A stretch of 30,000 bases of DNA from Symbiodinium natans (taxonomy: Eukaryota > Sar > Dinophyceae > Suessiales > Symbiodiniaceae), in the NCBI GenBank assembly GCA_905221605.1, contig CAJNDS010002235.1, positions 1,295,875 through 1,325,874 of the forward strand. The letters run 5' to 3'. The notes beneath the pieces were generated by a model, which searched no databases, was not told the DNA's origin, and saw only the letters and a program-made list of their open reading frames with translations. This document shows positions 23,696 to 30,000 of this stretch, piece after piece. Both the position numbers and the translations under genes were made by a program. Every line of letters starts with the position of its first letter. Position 1 is the first letter of the stretch.

Positions 23696-23942
23696 GTTAA
23701 CCCTCAACCCTAAACCCTAAACCCTAAACCCTAAACCCTAAACCCTAAACCCTAAACCCTAAACCCTAAACCCTAAACCCTAAACCCTAAACCCGAAACC
23801 ATAAACCCTAAACCCTAAACCCTAAACCCTAAACCCTAAACCCTAAACCCTAAACCCTAAACCCTAAACCCTAAACCCTAAACCCTAAACCCTAAACCCT
23901 AAACCCTAACCCTAAACCCTAAACCCTAAACCCTAAACCCTA
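23696..23942 (-). repeat. Longest CCCTAAA array (about 245 bp)
   Basis: About 35 units, almost perfect, with CCCGAAA/CCATAAA near 23790 and one six-base CCCTAA near 23908. Confidence 0.99.
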
Positions 23943-23967
23943 CATAATCGAGGGCCCTCAAGCCCCG

Positions 23968-24066
23968 ATGGCCTTGGCCTCAGATCTCCTCGCTGCCGGC
24001 GCTGACGACGGGCTTCGGCCTGCGATCAAGCAGACCGAAGTTCGCAGGCCGGTGTTGAGGGTTTAG
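23968..24066 (+). CDS. Hypothetical ORF or exon, 32 codons
   Basis: ATG 23968-23970: MALASDLLAAGADDGLRPAI, then KQTEVRRPVLRV to TAG 24064-24066 in the TTTAGGG array. Also open upstream (IEGPQAP). Ala/Leu/Asp rich with GC3 near saturation, among the best islands. Flanked by the longest CCCTAAA array on the left and TTTAGGG on the right. Unrecognised. Confidence 0.37.
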   Translation: MALASDLLAAGADDGLRPAIKQTEVRRPVLRV

Positions 24067-24166
24067 GGTTTAGGGTTTAGGGTTTAGGGTTTAGGGGGTT
24101 AGGGGGTTAGGGTTTAGGGTTTAGGGTTTTGGGTTTTGGGGTTTAGGGTTTAGGGTTTAGGGTTTT
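24056..24166 (+). repeat. TTTAGGG array
   Basis: About fifteen units with eight-base and TTTTGGG variants. Confidence 0.97.
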
Positions 24167-24250
24167 GTTGCCGGTTCTGAGTAGAGGAATGAGGGAATAA
24201 GGTACCCCATAAAGTTCCTTAGTTCACGGCAAACCTCAACTCTAAACCTA

Positions 24251-24285
24251 CCCCCCCCCCCCCAAAAAAAAAAAAAAAAAAAAAA
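24251..24285 (+). repeat. C13 followed by A22
   Basis: Homopolymer pair in unique sequence. The A-run might be a retroposed poly-A tail, but no retroelement body is recognised upstream. Confidence 0.9.
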
Positions 24286-24346
24286 GAAACGACCCCCTAA
24301 CCTGCCACCTGCCGACATTTGCCCTAAGGAACCCCAAGCCCTAAAG

Positions 24347-24379
24347 CCCAAACCCTAAACCCTAAACCCTAAACCCCCT
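24347..24379 (-). repeat. Short CCCTAAA array ending CCCCCTCAG
   Basis: Four units. The next bases are CCCTCAG, then the coding-like frame HSLGGRLRAGRGPQQAKQQS (24380-24450), which enters TTTAGGG. Confidence 0.92.
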
Positions 24380-24449
24380 CAGCACAGCCTGGGAGGTCGA
24401 TTGAGAGCGGGCCGGGGTCCCCAGCAAGCCAAACAACAGAGTTGCCAAC

Positions 24450-24560
24450 AGGGTTTAGGGTTTGGGGTTTAGGGTTTAGGGTTTAGGGTTTAGGGTTTAG
24501 GGTTTGAGGTTTAGGGTTTGGGGTTTGGGGTTTGGGGTTTAGGGTTTGAGGTTTAGTGCT
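24450..24560 (+). repeat. TTTAGGG/TTTGGGG/TTTGAGG array
   Basis: About fifteen units with partial dimer structure. Confidence 0.95.
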
Positions 24561-25155
24561 TAGGGCCCTTGGGCCCTCTTGGATACATTTTAGCATTAGC
24601 TGTTATATGGCTGTAGAGGGTCTCTAGGAAGCTTTACTCAGCTGAGTTTGCAGACCGAGAGAAGCGTGTTGTTGGAGCTAGCTGATAGGGTTTGGGGTTT
24701 CGGGTTTGGGATTTGGGGTTCAGGGTTTAGTGTTTAGCGTTTTAGGGTCGGAGTTTGCAAACAGGAAGTAGTGAAGACACATATTGGAGCAGCGTGAGTG
24801 CAGAGAAGCTGGTGAAGAGGAAAGGAGTTGCAACATGTTGCCCTAAACCCTAATTGGTCAAAAGAGTTTGGGGAGTTTGGCCCGAAACCCTAAATCCCAA
24901 GCCTTTACCCTCTTTTTAGGGTTTATAGGGCTTCAAGGTCTTATAAGGTTTATAGGATAGGGCCTATAGGGCTTATAGAGCTTATGCGGTTTATTGTGTT
25001 TATAGGGTTGATAGGGTTCAGGGTTTAGGGGGAACTTCGAGGCCTACCCCGCCAGAACTTTTCAAGCCTGAAACCCGAAGCAGCTAAGGTAGCGTGCCGC
25101 TGCACATCCGCGGCAGGCCACTGGAGAAGTCCAAGGACACGAGGGTCACAGGGTT
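24561..25155. other. Unique segment with two weak coding-like pieces
   Basis: 24763-24850 contains GSSEDTYWSSVSAEKLVKRK. 25094-25165 contains VPLHIRGRPLEKSKDTRVTG. 24910-25030 is a TTTATAGGG-like degenerate field. Nothing assignable. Confidence 0.35.
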
Positions 25156-25159
25156 TCGC

Positions 25160-25314
25160 TTGGGATGTTCCCCCCTCATACTAACAGTCCTCAATAGGGA
25201 TTATGGTACCCTAAACCCTAAACCCTAAACCCTAAACCCTAAACCCCAAACCCTAAACCCTAAACCTATTGTAATCCCTACTAAGGACTCTTAGTATACG
25301 GGGGAACATCCCAA
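25160..25314. mobile_element. Fold-back element FB-2 with a telomere array as its loop
   Basis: Left arm 25160-25206 begins TTGGGATGTTCCCCCC. Right arm 25267-25314, inverted, begins TTGGGATGTTCCCCCG. The pairing continues through TATACTAA, AGTCCT and TAGGGATTA. The whole space between the arms (25207-25266) is CCCTAAA array. A relative at 26789-26886 lacks the array. Confidence 0.75.
25207..25266 (-). repeat. CCCTAAA array inside FB-2
   Basis: About eight units with one CCCCAAA, exactly filling the loop between the two fold-back arms. Confidence 0.96.
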
Positions 25315-25387
25315 CTTTTAGGGTTGCAGGGTTGGTTGGGTTTTGTTGGGTGTCGGGTCTTGCTTAGGGTCCTTTAGGCCTTTGTTA

Positions 25388-25453
25388 GCGAAACCCTAAA
25401 CCCTAAACCCTAAACCCTAAACCCTAAACCCTAAACCCTAAACCCTAAACCCT
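25388..25453 (-). repeat. CCCTAAA array, perfect
   Basis: Nine perfect units. 25497-25590 after it has an open plus frame (SSSSRSIAREISGTACDLAH), coding strand unproven. Confidence 0.97.
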
Positions 25454-25786
25454 TAGGTTCTGTTGAGTTTGTAAGGCTTCTTGTCGATTTCTTCGTCTAG
25501 CTCGCGCTCGATTGCGCGTGAGATTTCTGGGACCGCTTGTGACTTGGCTCACGGTTTTGAGGTTCCGCGGATTCCTTCAAACCCTAAATTGCTAAGGGTT
25601 TAGGGTTTAGGCTTTAGGGTTTAGGGTTCATATCCTGAAACCCTACACCCCTCAAATCCCAAAGCCAAAGTTTTCCTAACCTCAACGTAGGGGCTGGGTA
25701 GTTTTCCTTAGGCCTAATATATAATCCTATTGCAAATAGAAGGTTGACCTTTTTGGGGGCTAGGGGCGTTTCTCAGCAGGATCTAG

Positions 25787-25910
25787 CACTTGGAGGTTCA
25801 TGGTACTTATTAACCAATTATAGCTGTACTTGGAACCCACTTATAAGCCCCTTAAGTGCCCTAATATGGATATAAGTACAGTTCCAAGTACAGCTATATA
25901 ACTGGCATTA
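25787..25910. mobile_element. Fold-back element FB-1
   Basis: Left CACTTGGAGGTTCATGGTAC. The inner inverted pair TATAGCTGTACTTGGAAC and GTTCCAAGTACAGCTATA is perfect. CCACTTATAAGCCCCTTAAG is shared with the right arm of 4129-4360. No internal telomere array, no ORF. Confidence 0.65.
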
Positions 25911-25964
25911 CCCTGAAACCCCGAAGCTGGGGTCTTAGGTCTTTTTCAGAAGGCTCCTGAGGAG

Positions 25965-26036
25965 CCTTAGGGTTTAGGGTTTAGGGGCTTAGGGTTTAGG
26001 GTTTAGGGGCTTAGGGTTTAAGGTTTAAGGTTTAGG
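25965..26036 (+). repeat. TTTAGGG array
   Basis: About ten units with CTTAGGG, TTTAGGGG and TTTAAGG variants, bordering the ORF that follows. Confidence 0.93.
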
Positions 26037-26549
26037 AGGAGGCAGAATGCCAAGTTTTCCCTGCAATGCTCGCATCAGGACTGGCAGGGCCTGCGCGGCA
26101 GGCCCCACGCTGATGTACCTGCTTGCATCCCAACTAATGCTGGCAGAGTCAACAACATGCTAGATGGGGGCCGGGGTGGGGGGGAGGGACGACCAGAATG
26201 GGCTATTAGGGTTTAGGGTTTGGGGTTTAGCGGTCTTGAAAGTCATAAGCTAAACGCTGTGAAGGCAACATCTATTTTCCATGCGCCGAGACCGCGCACT
26301 CGAGGGTGGCTCGTCCAAGCGATGCAGGCGCTGTTTTGGTCACGGGGACGTGACGCGCTCACATGCATACAGGGACTGCTGCAGGCACTGCAGGAGCAAC
26401 GCTGCGATGACGCGTGGCTGAGCGGATTTCTGAAAGGCGCGCGACACGGCAAGCAGGATGAAGAGGCGTGGTTTCTATGTCCATGGCTACGTAACGCCTC
26501 GCACCGGATCATGGCAGCCGCGGTCGGGCATGGTAGAGTGTGGAAATGA
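26031..26549 (+). CDS. Hypothetical coding sequence interrupted in frame by a TTTAGGG micro-array
   Basis: One plus frame runs from 26031 to TGA 26547-26549, broken only by TAG 26214-26216 inside a 23-bp TTTAGGG/TTTGGGG micro-array (26208-26230). First part: QNAKFSLQCSHQDWQGLRGR, then PHADVPACIPTNAGRVNNML. Second part: GWLVQAMQALFWSRGRDALT, then CIQGLLQALQEQRCDDAWLS, then KQDEEAWFLCPWLRNASHRI. Both parts are protein-like, so the array is either a tiny intron, an insertion, or a stop in a decayed gene. No in-frame ATG near the start. The minus strand of the second part is also open but Cys/Ser/His-rich and less credible. Family not recognised. Confidence 0.42.
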
Positions 26550-26788
26550 GACATGCGTACAGCTTCAAAACAACTCAAGTCCTAAGCCCTAAACCCTAAT
26601 CCCAAGACCTTAAACCCTAAGCCCTCAAGCCTTCAGCCTTGAACCGTACACCCCACAACCCTCCCAACCCTAACCACAAAGCAAGCCCAGTCCTTGAGCC
26701 CTATCAGCCCTAAGCCCCACACCCCAAACCCTAAGCTTCTCAGCCACAAACCCCAGACTCAAAACCCTTAGGCCTGAAAACTCCAAAC
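26550..26788. other. C-rich degenerate repeat field
   Basis: CCCTAAG, CCCTCAA, CCCAAAC and similar words, an eroded CCCTAAA array without coding potential. Confidence 0.6.
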
Positions 26789-26886
26789 TTGGGGGGATGT
26801 TCCCCCTTATACTAACTGGCCTTAGTAGGTATTATCGTACCCCCTTATGAGAATCAGGACTGTTCGTATAAGGGGGAGCATCCCAA
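26789..26886. mobile_element. Fold-back element FB-2, copy without array
   Basis: Left GATGTTCCCCCTTATACTAA and right TTCGTATAAGGGGGAGCATC are inverted repeats with a few mismatches. 98 bp, no telomere units inside, in contrast with 25160-25314. Confidence 0.68.
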
Positions 26887-26945
26887 CTCCATACTCCACA
26901 AGTCCCTACACCCGCAACCCAGAGTCGGCATACTTTTAAAAGCTT

Positions 26946-27021
26946 AGAGGTTTAGGGTTTAGGGTTTAGGGTTTAGGGTTTAGGGTTTAGGGTTTGGGGT
27001 TTAGGGTTTAGGGTTTAGGGA
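26946..27021 (+). repeat. TTTAGGG array
   Basis: Ten units, one TTTGGGG. Confidence 0.97.
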
Positions 27022-27592
27022 TTAGACCAAAACCTGCCCAGGCTCCCCTAAAGCCAAAAGCCCTAAAAAACTAAACCCTTAACCCCAAAACCCTAAACCC
27101 TTAACCCCAAAACCCCCAAACCAATAACCCGGAACCCTAAACCCTTGGGGTTTAGGGTTCAGTTTTGAGGGTTCAGGGTTTAGGTTTTTCGGAACATGGT
27201 TTAGGATGATTAGGAACATGGTTTAAGATGATTTGGGCTGGGATTCCCTTTCGTATACCTTTTGGGGGTTTGGGGGTAAGGATATTCAAACTTTTTGGAG
27301 TTTACTGAAAGGGCTCAGGGTTTAGGGTTTGGGGTTTTGGGTTTGGGGTTTCGCGTTTAGGGCTCAGGCGATTTAGGGTTACCCTATCTCGGAAGCCCGA
27401 GTATACGACACCCTAGAGCCCTAGACTCTAAAACCCGAAATCCTTAACGGCCTGAAGCATCTAAACCTCAAAGCCCTACAACCTTAAAACCCCAAAGCCC
27501 TAAAACCCTCAAACCTTAAAGTTCTACAGTAAAGCCCTGAACCCCTAAACCCTAAACCCAAGAAAGCCCCTACAGCCCTAGCCCCTTGGACC
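27022..27592. other. Degenerate repeat mixture without genes
   Basis: C-strand units (27060-27145) meet G-strand units at 27147-27185 through AAACCCTTGGGGTTTAGGG. A near-duplicate pair GGAACATGGTTTAGGATGAT / GGAACATGGTTTAAGATGAT lies at 27191-27231. The remainder is eroded CCCTAAA/CCCCAAA. Confidence 0.55.
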
Positions 27593-27735
27593 GAAACCCT
27601 AAACCCTAAACCCGTTTAGGGGTTTAGGGTTTAGGGTTTAGGGTTTAGGGTTTAGGGTTTAGGGTTCAGGGTTTAGTTTAGGGTTTTAGGGTTTCAGGGT
27701 TGTAGGGTTTAGGGTTTAGGGTTTATGGTTTGTAG
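27593..27735 (+). repeat. CCCTAAA array joined head-on to TTTAGGG array
   Basis: CCCTAAACCC (to 27613) continues directly as GTTTAGGGG and then about fourteen TTTAGGG-type units. No island lies between the opposite arrays. Confidence 0.95.
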
Positions 27736-27749
27736 GCGGGTTTAGGGCT

Positions 27750-27836
27750 GCAGACTGGAGGTCCTCGGATCGCTTGGCCAAGGCTACGCCGGATGTCTCG
27801 ACTGAGGAGGCTCAGGCCCCACACTTTGTTGAGGTT
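27750..27836 (+). other. Coding-like island
   Basis: DWRSSDRLAKATPDVSTEEA, then QAPHFVEVW in one frame; CRLEVLGSLGQGYAGCLD in another. TTTAGGG on both sides. Strand plus is likely, frame uncertain. Confidence 0.28.
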
Positions 27837-27875
27837 TGGGGTTTGGGGTTTGGGGTTTAGGGTTTAGGGTTTAGG

Positions 27876-28156
27876 GGTTGGACTGGAAGGATCTTCGGGG
27901 CCCGGACTCAATTGTCTTCTATCTTGGTAGTCTAAGGGTACCCTTCTCCCTTTGTTTGTGTTGAAGGCTCCCTTGCAGAGTAAACCAACCCCCCAAAAAG
28001 GGTACTGTGCCCTTGTACTTGGCTTTCTTCTGGCTGACTCTAGCTTTCTTGGGTTTTTGTAGAAACTGCAATAAGGAGCCTATAAGTTAAACTTCTACGA
28101 GGGGCTCAGAGGTCAGCCTAGTTTTAGTGTGGTTACTGGGCTACCAGGCTATGTAG
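27876..28156. other. Unique segment, no gene seen
   Basis: Contains AAAAAGGGTACTGTGC (27996-28011), also present at 8613-8628 as AAAAAGGGTACTGTGC. This marks a further dispersed repeat whose ends I cannot define. Confidence 0.45.
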
Positions 28157-28222
28157 ATCAGCTTCGGCCACGAGACCCAATGCGGAGTCGCTTGCATGAG
28201 CCACTCGTGCCAATTACCCTAA
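28157..28222 (+). other. Coding-like island, 21 codons
   Basis: ISFGHETQCGVACMSHSCQL, then P and TAA from the CCCTAAA array. Cys/His spacing (C..C, H, C) is suggestive of metal binding but far too short to call. Confidence 0.25.
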
Positions 28223-28277
28223 ACCCTAAACCCTAAACCCTAAACCCTAAACCCTAAACCCTAAACCCTAAACCCCT
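28217..28277 (-). repeat. CCCTAAA array
   Basis: Eight perfect units. Two further arrays, at 28412-28449 and 28539-28601, follow at about 170-bp intervals, separated by unique DNA with weak inverted similarity (TTTGGAGTACT against ACTCCAGAG). Confidence 0.96.
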
Positions 28278-28538
28278 AGTTGTCGAATCACTTCTGGACG
28301 CATCCTCGCAATGATGTCCCTTTTGGGGTCCTCGCTCTCAGGGTGCCATACTAAAAAACCTGGGCTTTGGAGTACTATACTTCAATACTTGCTTTGGTTC
28401 TGGGTTGCTATTACCCTAAACCCTAAACCCTAAACCCTAAACCCTAAAACACCCCAAAAGTATATACTTGTTTTCCAGAGTTTACTCCAGAGTAGGGACA
28501 AGGGGACCCAAAAAAGGGGCCCCTAAATGTAAGGAGCT

Positions 28539-28600
28539 ACCCTAAACCCTAAACCCTAAACCCTAAACCCTAAACCCTAAACCCTAAACCCTAAACCCTA
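28539..28600 (-). repeat. CCCTAAA array
   Basis: Nearly nine perfect units immediately before the island at 28601. Confidence 0.97.
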
Positions 28601-28693
28601 ACATTTGAAACGTTTGATCCCCGTCTTGGGTCGCTGTCACCTCGCAGTCCCTCAGAAGTCCGCATCTCGAAAGCCGGGTGGTTTAGGGTTTAG
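28601..28693 (+). other. Coding-like island
   Basis: TFETFDPRLGSLSPRSPSEV, then RISKAGWFRV to a repeat TAG. Clean CCCTAAA-left/TTTAGGG-right example. Polar, Ser/Pro/Arg rich, no start codon. Unrecognised. Confidence 0.32.
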
Positions 28694-28778
28694 GGTTTAG
28701 GGTTTAGGGTTTAGGGTTTAGGGTTTAGAGTTTAGGGTTTAGGGTCTAGGGTTTAGGGTTTAGGGTTGAGGGTTTAGG
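28680..28778 (+). repeat. TTTAGGG array
   Basis: Fourteen units with TTTAGAG, TCTAGGG and TTGAGGG variants. Confidence 0.97.
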
Positions 28779-28780
28779 GT

Positions 28781-29140
28781 TGGCCTTAAGGCCTGAAAGA
28801 AACCCTGAAGAACCTTGATACACTTACAAGTTCCTTGCACATCCTCTGAACACCTCAAACCCATTGAATCTCTTCAGTCCCTTTAAGCAATGCCAATCCC
28901 CCCCCCCCCCCCCCCCCCCCGGAGCCCTCCAGAACCCTTGAAGAACTTCCTAACACCTTAAAACAAACTCCTTACACCCCTAAACCCCATTCTAACAACC
29001 TCAAGACGCCCTTTAGTCTTCACAGCTCTTAAACCTTTTAACAAGCATAAACACCATTTAAGCAACTCTACCTTAACAAGCCCTTTAAGTAAACAACTCC
29101 TAGCTCTATAACAACCTTAACAACCACCCTAAACGCCAAA
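28781..29140. other. AC-rich unique segment with C23 tract
   Basis: C23 at 28898-28920. The surroundings are built of AACACC, AACCCTT and AACAACC words. This resembles a decayed C-strand field. No gene. Confidence 0.5.
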
Positions 29141-29151
29141 CCCTAAACCCC

Positions 29152-29178
29152 AAGCTTCTGCCCGGCAGCCCCCGGCAG
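29152..29178 (+). other. Short coding-like piece ending at CAG|GTGAGC
   Basis: KLLPGSPRQ, then the best splice-donor-like site in the window (CAG 29176-29178, GTGAGC 29179-29184). CCCTAAA-like units on the left and TTTAGGG from 29213. Too short to identify. Confidence 0.25.
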
Positions 29179-29712
29179 GTGAGCCCCACCTCCCCACTGG
29201 AGGCTGGTGGATTTAGGGTTTAGGGTTTAGGGTTTTTATGCTTCTTCCTTGGCTTAGGAGCCTTTGAGGGCTTAGGAAGTTGAAAGTTTAGGTCTTGGGT
29301 TGACGGTCTCGACTTTTAAAGTTCAGAGTTTGGGCTCTAGGGATTTGGGGTTCCAGGTGTAGTGCTTCGAGAGGGGCCCAGTATACTGTAAGAGGGATTG
29401 GCGTAGCAACATGGTATAGGCTTTAGGGTTTAGGATTTTGGGTCGAGGGTTTAGCGTCTATATAAGGTTTAGGGTTTAGGGTTCCGGGCTTCGGGTATAT
29501 GATCTCAATCTTAGGATAGGGTTTCTCGGGCTCAGGAGTGGCACCCCTTTTTTTCGCCTTTTCCTAAAGCTGTTGGATTCCCGAAGCCCTAAACCCCTAG
29601 ACCGCTTGCCTAAACCCTAAACCCTACAGTAAACCCTCAACCGTTTGCCTACATCCTGAACCCCCTGAACCCCTGAACCCTAGCACAAAATAGCATCCTT
29701 TCTGTTCCTGGG

Positions 29713-29791
29713 TTGAGGGTTTAGGGTTCAGGGTTTAGGGTTCAGGGTTCAGGGTTTAGGGTTTAGGGTTTAGGTTTTAGGGTTTAGGGTT
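29713..29791 (+). repeat. TTTAGGG/TTCAGGG array
   Basis: About eleven units with alternating TTTAGGG and TTCAGGG. It leads into a coding-like frame VQLKGHEAAGSRDDEGLEVR at 29790-29850. Confidence 0.95.
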
Positions 29792-29847
29792 CAACTCAAA
29801 GGCCATGAGGCCGCAGGATCCCGGGATGATGAAGGGCTTGAGGTCAG

Positions 29848-29957
29848 GTTTAGGGTTTACGGTTGAGGCTTTGGGGTTTAGGGTTTGGGATTTGGGGTTT
29901 AGGGTTCAGGGTTTGGGTTTTAGGGTTTTGGGATTTGGGGTTTAGGGCTCAGCGTTT
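29848..29957 (+). repeat. TTTAGGG/TTTGGGG dimer-like array
   Basis: Units alternate TTTAGGG, TTTGGGA and TTTGGGG, the fourth dimer-type block in the window, running almost to the window end. Confidence 0.92.
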
Positions 29958-30000
29958 AGGATAGTGCAGGAGCCTACATGATTTCCAAGATCAGCCCCAC

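Noticed and set aside
584-28693. In-frame TAG or TAA at island borders as genuine stop codons
   Set aside because: TTTAGGG and CCCTAAA have a 7-bp period, so all three frames meet TAG or TAA within 21 bases. Any frame entering an array ends at once.
1-30000. CRISPR array, rRNA or tRNA genes, spliced-leader gene
   Set aside because: Repeats are contiguous without spacers of constant length, and no conserved rRNA, tRNA or spliced-leader sequence was recognised on either strand by eye.

Overview
The window is nuclear eukaryotic DNA saturated with Arabidopsis-type telomere repeats, TTTAGGG or its complement CCCTAAA. They form roughly seventy blocks of 20 to 245 bp, in both orientations, from one end to the other. 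There is no operon, no rRNA or tRNA that I could recognise, and no long open reading frame. TTTAGGG telomeres occur in plants, green algae, chromerids and dinoflagellates. The short GC-rich coding-like islands, the long poly-C/poly-G tracts and the very low gene density fit a microalga, and a dinoflagellate is my best guess. That taxonomic call is inference and is not proved by any gene here.

The layout is a mosaic of four materials. (1) Telomere-type arrays, some pure and some degenerate; some are homogenised to CTTAGGG or to the 14-bp dimer TTTAGGGTTTGGGG. (2) Short GC-rich islands of about 60-300 bp, many with a protein-like reading frame, which look like isolated exons or gene fragments. 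The best are at 3903-4013, 5448-5750, 8759-8848, 13992-14123, 14511-14618, 18386-18580, 20361-20459, 20557-20856, 23146-23271, 23968-24066 and 26031-26549. (3) Small non-autonomous inverted-repeat elements: a TA-flanked TIR element present twice in opposite orientation (2598-2891 and 19988-20275), and at least three fold-back families. (4) Satellites, microsatellites and homopolymers: a 22-bp/172-bp satellite at 15825-16137, a CA-rich minisatellite at 11396-11665, and C or G runs up to 36 nt.

Two patterns stand out. First, about half of the islands have CCCTAAA on the left and TTTAGGG on the right. This is the polarity of the two ends of a linear chromosome, as if many tiny telomere-capped fragments had been joined. 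It also fits telomere repeats forming intron ends, because C-strand arrays run into CTCAG or TAG acceptors and some islands end at CAG|GT. Second, members of three dispersed repeat families exist both with and without a telomere array in the middle, so at least some arrays appear to be insertions into pre-existing DNA. Conversely, one copy of the TIR element sits inside an array so cleanly that removing it restores perfect TTTAGGG periodicity.

Every frame of a TTTAGGG or CCCTAAA array meets a stop within seven codons. Most short ORFs here therefore end inside arrays for trivial reasons, and their apparent stops say nothing about real protein ends. No gene was identified with confidence, and no product could be named beyond one very tentative membrane-transporter resemblance.
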